Shown piece after piece: positions 58,758 through 64,000 of a DNA stretch of 64,000 nt. Source of the DNA: Lota lota (lineage: Eukaryota; Chordata; Actinopteri; Gadiformes; Lotidae); the NCBI GenBank assembly GCA_026745465.1, contig JACYXH010000820.1:160001-224000 (forward strand), in the 5' to 3' direction. Both the position numbers and the translations under genes were made by a program. Numbering within the stretch: position 1 is the first letter of the stretch; each line of letters opens with the position of its first letter. Below the pieces are notes generated by a model that was not told the origin of the DNA, made no database searches, and saw only the letters and a program-made list of their open reading frames with translations.

Positions 58758-59480
58758 GGCGGAGAGGGACAGGGTGGAACAAGACCTCGGGAGGGTGGAG
58801 GGGGGACATTGATTTGGCTTGGAGAGGGTGGAAGGTGGGGGCTTTTGTGGCCTGTGCCTCCGTGGTGGAGGTCATCGTCGATGGGGGAGGGTGTGTCGAT
58901 GGGGGAGGGTGCTTGGGGGTGGTTAAGTTTGGCGTTAATGAGGGAAGGGGAGAAGGGGGGGGGCTGTTGTCTTTCTCCAAGGGCTGTGGTCTGACCTGTA
59001 ATTATTCGGTTTGCCGTGTGTCAGACTGGCTGGAGGTGGATCAGTGGTACAATGCAGAACATTTTGTAAAATTGTCCCTTAACAGTTGTATGCCAAACCT
59101 GTTATATTAAGATATTTGCACCTATAGAACAAATGAAAATTAAAAAAGGTCAGTGAAATCCCTCTTTAGCAGTTCTGATTGTCCTCTGCGAATATCATTG
59201 AATCCTACATGCACAGTGATTTGAGTAGCTGTCTAATTTTATGATGTAATTGTGGTTATTCTCTTATTGATATCACTGACCGTCGCACCTGAGAAGCAGT
59301 ATATTTAGTGTTCTTACCGCGTATGTCACCGAAAACAGAATCTCCCACAACAAGCCTGTCTGGCCTGGCCACTTGCTGTGGTTTGCCCTTTACCTGCAGA
59401 GATTTCGGGAGGATTCAAAATCCTGAAGGAGATTTTTCTTTTGTTTGTTGATTTTCACTGCAATCGAGTTTTGTTCTTGT
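58714..59480 (-). pseudogene. L2-type LINE ORF1 with SGNH/GDSL hydrolase-like blocks
   Basis: Blocks of an SGNH hydrolase are visible in two frames: VVGDSVFGD (block I with the Ser, about 59337-59345) and HVGFNDIRRGQ (block III with the Asn, about 59190). A Pro/Ser/Thr-rich tail (PPPSPLPSLTPNL) follows. Such esterase-like ORF1 proteins occur in L2/CR1 LINEs of fish. Stops and indels make it inactive. Confidence 0.72.
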
Positions 59481-60724
59481 GACCTCATCATTTTCCACAA
59501 GAAGTATGCTGCCCACTTTAGGGTTGTGTTTATTTTCAGCTGGATAGAACCAGAAAATAAGAAATGGATTATATGTATAATATAATTGTAATATAGTAGC
59601 AAACATCCTGGGTGGTAGATGTAATCTACTACTACTACCACTACTACTACTAACTGTCTATTACGCTTTCTTAGTTATCTTTATCTCTAAAATGTAAGAT
59701 CAAATTGTGATTGATGTTCATTTCTACTTTTGGTTGTGTTTATGAAATGGTGTCCCTGCATACATTGCTGCATGTGTCAGTGCTCAGCTCCTACAAGCAT
59801 GCATGGTTTAAAAATCAAACACACCTGTATTATTACACATGCTACACATGCATAGAAAACATAAACATATGGATTATTACTGTGAGGCTGATGGTTGAGG
59901 CTGTAGAATTTTTTTGTTTATTGTTGATGGTTGCTTCTCAACACACAATACAGACTAACACTCAGACACATGTGTAGTACATGCAGTTTAACACAATATA
60001 GACAATGCAAATCTAACACCTCAACACATGCTTAAAAGCACATACAGAAACTCAGCTGAATGTGCACATGCATGTGAACTCCCCCAAATACATAAATAAA
60101 TACACACCTATGAATTCAAAGCCTCTCTCAAATGATCGCTTAGAGGCTGGAAATGGAGAGAGGATAGTGCTCTCAGCTCAGACAGGGAGGAAAAAAGCAA
60201 CAGTTTCCAGTGTTGGTTACCATGGAAACTGTCTCCCTATTCACTTGAGGGGGAGGGTGGATGAGTTCGGCAAACATTTAGGGTGCTGGAGACACCCAGT
60301 AGGAGGGAATTTCCGGAGGGTGAGCCTCCTGAAATTGGTGCTGTATTCTGTGGGTTCACAATACAGAGGAGGGTTGTCTGAGGTAACCAGAAAGCTGGAA
60401 ATCGGGCAAAATAATTACACAATAGCACATTAACAACACACACATGCACAAACATACATGCACACACATACACGTACATGCCTCTTTGAAGAAAATGTTC
60501 ATGCTCAAATATAACAGACAGAAAAACCATCGTTACACTGCGCCAAACAAAAGGTGTGTGTGTGCCTGTGGGTGCATGTGTTGATGAAGTGAACTTGATG
60601 GCATCTTAGTCACCACTACAGACTAAAAGTAATCAATATATAAATAAATAGCAGAATAGCTACACTATGCACTACTCTAACACTGTTCAGCTGACTCAAT
60701 ACAACCTTGTTTCTGTACTATGAA
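59481..60724. other. Intron, nothing recognised
   Basis: A short (ACT)n near 59625-59651 and CA-rich stretches near 60440-60470. Open frames lack domains. Confidence 0.45.
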
Positions 60725-61385
60725 GGAGATTGTACTGAGGTGTAGTACTATAGAGGGGTAGTACTGAGGTGTAGTACTATAGAGAGGTAGTGCTGAGATG
60801 TAGTACTATAGAGCGGTAGTACTGAGGTGTCATAGTGAGGTATACTATAGATAGGCAGTACTGAAGTGTAGTATAGAGAGGTAGAACTGGGGGTGTAGTA
60901 CTATAGAGAGGTTGTAATTTGGTGTGTACTATACAGTGGTAGTATTATAGAGAGATAGTACTGAGGTGTAGTATAGTGAGGTAGTACTGAGGTGTAGTAT
61001 AGAGGGTACTACTGAGGTGTAGTACTATAGAGTGGTAGTACTGAGGTGTAGTACTACAGAGTGGTAGTAATATAGAGTTGTAGTACTGAGGTGTAGTACT
61101 CTATACACCTAGAGAGGAAGCGGGACATCGCCAGACAATGTATATTAGTCTGGAACTAATATATAGAGAGGTAGTACTGAGGTGTAATAATACAGAGAGT
61201 TAGTATTGAGGTGTAGTACTATAGAGTGGTAGTACTATATAGTTGTAGAACTAATGGAGAGGTAGTACTGAGGTGTACTGTAGAGGTAGGATTGAGATGT
61301 AGTACTATATAGAGAGGTAGTACTGATGTGTACTATAGAGTGGTAGTACTGAGGCATAGTACTAGGTAGTACTGAGGTGTGATGT
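60725..61385. repeat. Minisatellite of gaggtgtagtactatagaga-type units
   Basis: About 25 degenerate iterations of ggtagtactgaggtgtagta and ctatagaga, with variable unit length and a short unique insert near 61110-61150. It ends about 320 bp before exon E. Confidence 0.9.
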
Positions 61386-61704
61386 GAACATCTGAATGTT
61401 GGTATATTGATGTCTGTCATGGGTCTCCTTCCACTGGATGCGCATATTGAGAACCCGGGTGACACACAACACTCCTCGATGCTTCAATTTAGTGCCAAAA
61501 CACTTACCTATATGCACTAGGCTAAAGCTAACCAGAATTCATTTTCTCTTCACTCTTCATCGCTCTCTCCCTTGCCTTCCTTTTCCTCTCCTCCTTCTCT
61601 CCTTCCGCCCTCCCTCCCTCCTTCACTTCCCTCCTCATTCCGTCCTCTTTTTTCCCTCCTTTCTCTTCTCCTTCCTCCTCTCTCCTCCTCCTCTCTCCGC
61701 TTAG

Positions 61705-61762
61705 AGCTTCCATATGGTTGGGAGAAGATTGATGATCCCATCTATGGTAGCTACTACGTAGA
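61705..61762 (+). CDS. magi2: magi2 exon E: first half of WW2
   Basis: It is preceded by a strong pyrimidine tract (61555-61703) and ttag. AG joins G of exon D to give Glu, then LPYGWEKIDDPIYGSYYV, ending GA before GTAAGT. The first WW tryptophan and the YY aromatic pair are present. At 58 nt it is a very small exon sitting after a 24.3-kb intron. It matches mammalian MAGI2 closely (Gly-Ser instead of Gly-Thr before the tyrosines, recalled). Confidence 0.94.
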
Positions 61763-62153
61763 GTAAGTCTCCCCGTCCCAATCACATTGCTTTGTAGCAG
61801 AGTGGAAAAACTAATTTGTCTTTACATGATATGTTATGATTATGTTGTGAATGAAGAATGAGTATCTTGAATGTTAGTATCAATGTTTCACATTTGTTGC
61901 TTTTCAGTTTGTTAAAACATTCAGAGTGAAACACTAGGTAGACATACTAGATTACTGTTAAGACAGCAGTTCTCTATACAAACATATTAATTTGATATCT
62001 AAGTTTTATATCATTTTTTGTATATTGGTTTATAAGCAGTGAACATATCTTGGCCATCTCAACATGATTGATTGATTTACCAATTTAGTCAATCAAGTGA
62101 AGGTAAAAAGTAAAGGTTCTAGGTAAATAATGTGTGATTTCTTTCCTTTTTAG

Positions 62154-62275
62154 CCACATCAACAGAAGAACCCAGTTTGAGAACCCGGTGCTGGAGGCCA
62201 AGAGGCGACTTGATCAACAGCAGCAGATCCAGAGCCAGGGTCTGTCCTCTCTTCCTCTACCCACTATCTACAGAG
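62154..62275 (+). CDS. magi2: magi2 exon F: second half of WW2 and following linker
   Basis: It follows ctttcctttttag. C completes Asp with GA of exon E, then HINRRTQFENPVLEAKRRLD, followed by a Gln-rich QQQQIQSQGLSSLPLPTIYR. In place of the second WW tryptophan it has Phe (TQFENP), as in MAGI2 and MAGI3. It ends with one base before GTACCG, a weak donor. The next exons (PDZ domains) lie beyond the window. Confidence 0.92.
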
Positions 62276-63009
62276 GTACCGCACCCTCTCCGTCTCTATT
62301 ATAGACTGAAAAACATGGATGTAGAATCCGTGACGTCACATTTTGGTTTGCACACAATCTTTATGAGGGTGTAGGTTTGCTTTCTATGACGTTTCACCAT
62401 TCTTTGCAATCAGCAATGGAAACAATCCATGTTTGGTCCATTGAGGGCGGGACTTGAATGGCTGCTTCGGATATGGCCAAAACTCATTAATATTCAATCA
62501 TTAATTACTTCAAATATGAAATATAACTGTCAACCAGGACCTTATATATTAAGGAATACTTATTATGAAGTTGAACTAACCACTGAGGAGCTAACTGAAC
62601 AAAGAAAAAATCTATTGGCTTTGCATTACAAGAATAAAATTATTTCTTCCCATTGACTTAGAATGGTGGCGTGTCACTGTGCCTCCAGTTACAGATTCAT
62701 GGCTGCTGCTTGGCCTCTACCCAGCAGTATTACTCCAATGTTTGTAAACTATTTATAATACATTAATAATACATAATACTTATAGTACTTCCTCATGCAA
62801 CATTTATTCTTAAAGGGTTTGCCGTGTACTAAATGGACTATTATGTACTCCCATGATGCCTGGCTCTCACCCCATAAAGTTACTCTGACTGTAATCACAC
62901 CAAACCAATCTCAATCTACATTTAGACCTGAGGTAAAAGATATCTCAACATAACCATCTCTAATGTTGAAATTAACCATTTTGAACATTATACATAAACA
63001 TAACTATAT
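62276..63009. other. Intron, nothing definite
   Basis: 62300-62660 (atggatgtagaatccgtgac, then ggcgggacttgaatggctgc) has the feel of an old MITE, but no paired ends were found. The rest is AT-rich. Confidence 0.35.
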
Positions 63010-63892
63010 GGGATGGGTATCGTATAGCTTTTAACGATACTACTACTCTTATTGATACTGCTTATGCATCTGGTACTTTAACGGTACTCTTATCGGTTCT
63101 AAACATTACAAATTAAGAACAACAAGACATTGCTTTATTTTTCTCATAATATAGTAGCAACAGCTTACAATGTTTTGAAATAACTATAATAGACTATAAT
63201 ACAGGAAAATGAAAATGTATATAAAAATAAACCAATAAATAAACAATTAACAGCAAAAGAAAAGACAGTGGCAAAGAGCAAAATGGATGGGGTATGCATG
63301 CAGCTGGGCTGCAAAAAGGCCTCAAGCGTTATTTTAACAGTTCTTCTGAAGTAGGATCGCGCTGGTCTAGAGTGGAAGGGACAGAGGGAGTCCAAAGAGG
63401 AGGAGAGGGAGGATAGCAGAGTCTCGGAGGCTTCCTCGGTGGACAGTAGAGAGAATAGTTATAGAGATGGTAGTGAAGACAGAACAGTTGAGGCAAAAGT
63501 AGAGGGAGAGAGAGATTTCAGGTTACGGCGGGTGGTCATTCAGACATACAGCTGCGCTATAACTTCCAGCACTGCTCAACATCTTTATCCATCAACAGCC
63601 ATTCTATTAAACACAGAACACGACCTGAACTGGAATCATCCGACATGTGTTGTCTTTCTACTACACGCCGCTGTGCGAAGCAGCGCACCGTGGCTCGTCT
63701 GGTGTGCGCCCTGCTTTACATTTGAAGCTCTGGCACAACCGAGTCAGACTCAGAATTCCTCCACACAGCACTTAAGCATGTTGAAGCATTATTCAAACTA
63801 AACAATTTATCAGAAAGAAAAGTACGACGTCAACTACATGTAAGCCTTATTATTAAATGTTACATGGTAAACCGGGTTTCGGTACCCATCCC
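63010..63892. mobile_element. hAT-like MITE
   Basis: The ends gggatgggtatcg (63010) and cggtacccatccc (63880-63892) are inverted repeats with one mismatch. The interior has purine-rich sequence and no transposase. I could not find a convincing 8-bp TSD, so hAT membership is tentative. Confidence 0.6.
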
Positions 63893-64000
63893 TATTACCT
63901 ACCCTTTTAGATAGCACCCAGGAATTTATCTGATGCATCAAGGGAAAGAAGTACAAGAAATGTTCAACTAGTCACAAATGAGGCATACTGCTAACCTCTC
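63893..64000. other. Intron end of window, nothing recognised
   Basis: About 100 bp of unique-looking sequence. Confidence 0.5.

Larger units (their letters stand above)
56640..59480 (-). mobile_element. L2-type LINE (non-LTR retrotransposon), degenerate and internally deleted
   Basis: On the - strand an SGNH/GDSL-type ORF1 (RLVVGDSVFGDI near 59337-59370; TVHVGFNDIRRGQSELL near 59150-59215) precedes a Pro-rich segment, the end of an APE endonuclease and an RT. This order fits fish L2/CR1-group LINEs such as those known from zebrafish. Frameshifts and gaps are frequent, so it is a dead copy. The 3' end is taken near 56640, where homology fades. Confidence 0.85.

Noticed and set aside
58809..59110. 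+ strand Gly/Val-rich frames over the LINE
   Set aside because: They are reverse frames of the Pro-rich LINE ORF1 tail on the - strand.
61528..61785. - strand Glu/Arg-rich frames upstream of exon E
   Set aside because: They translate the intron's polypyrimidine tract backwards.

Overview
The window looks like intronic DNA of a teleost fish gene that is crowded with transposable elements. The host gene is on the + strand. Six exons with consistent splice phases encode the end of the guanylate-kinase-like domain, an acidic/basic linker, and both WW domains of a MAGI scaffold protein. The linker matches MAGI2 better than MAGI1 or MAGI3, so I call it magi2 (the a/b ohnolog is not resolved). Fish origin is supported by the repeats: a SINE with the tail typical of fish SINEs, an L2-type LINE whose ORF1 carries an SGNH/GDSL domain, Tc1 remnants, BEL/Pao and Ty3/gypsy elements, and fish-type endogenous retroviruses (ERVs).

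Layout: 1-3616 is an internally deleted Ty3/gypsy element (-). 3617-10266 is intron with small repeats, a Tc1 remnant and a SINE. 10267-10386 is magi2 exon A. 10387-34748 is one 24.4-kb intron holding a repeat family called R here (R1), a BEL/Pao element (-) without a 5' LTR, a second R copy in inverted orientation split by a 9.9-kb ERV (ERV1, -), and a dispersed repeat X. 34749-37427 carries exons B, C and D (linker and WW1). 37428-61704 is a second 24.3-kb intron with minisatellites, copies of X and R on the + strand, a MITE with perfect target-site duplication (TSD), a Ty3/gypsy fragment (+), a 7.4-kb ERV with identical LTRs (ERV2, -), BEL fragments and an L2-type LINE (-). 61705-62275 carries exons E and F (WW2), followed by intron and a MITE.

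ERV1 has a tRNA-Trp primer site, LTRs differing at about two substitutions, and a 4-bp TSD. It keeps RNase H, integrase and a broken env, but lacks reverse transcriptase and most or all of gag. Its 5' half is instead a patchwork: a leader tandem array, a noncoding block of about 1.1 kb, an Env-tail piece and an LTR scrap. The noncoding block is also present in ERV2, although the two ERVs have different LTRs and primer sites. This suggests recombination between ERV lineages. ERV2 has a 5-bp TSD and two LTRs with no difference I could find by eye, so it is probably a very recent insertion.

The large retroelements are nearly all antisense to magi2. Two repeat families (X and R) occur as inverted pairs flanking exons B-C-D, whose combined length is 534 nt (divisible by three). 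That makes circular RNA formation or in-frame skipping of these exons a testable idea. No rRNA, intact tRNA gene or CRISPR array was found.
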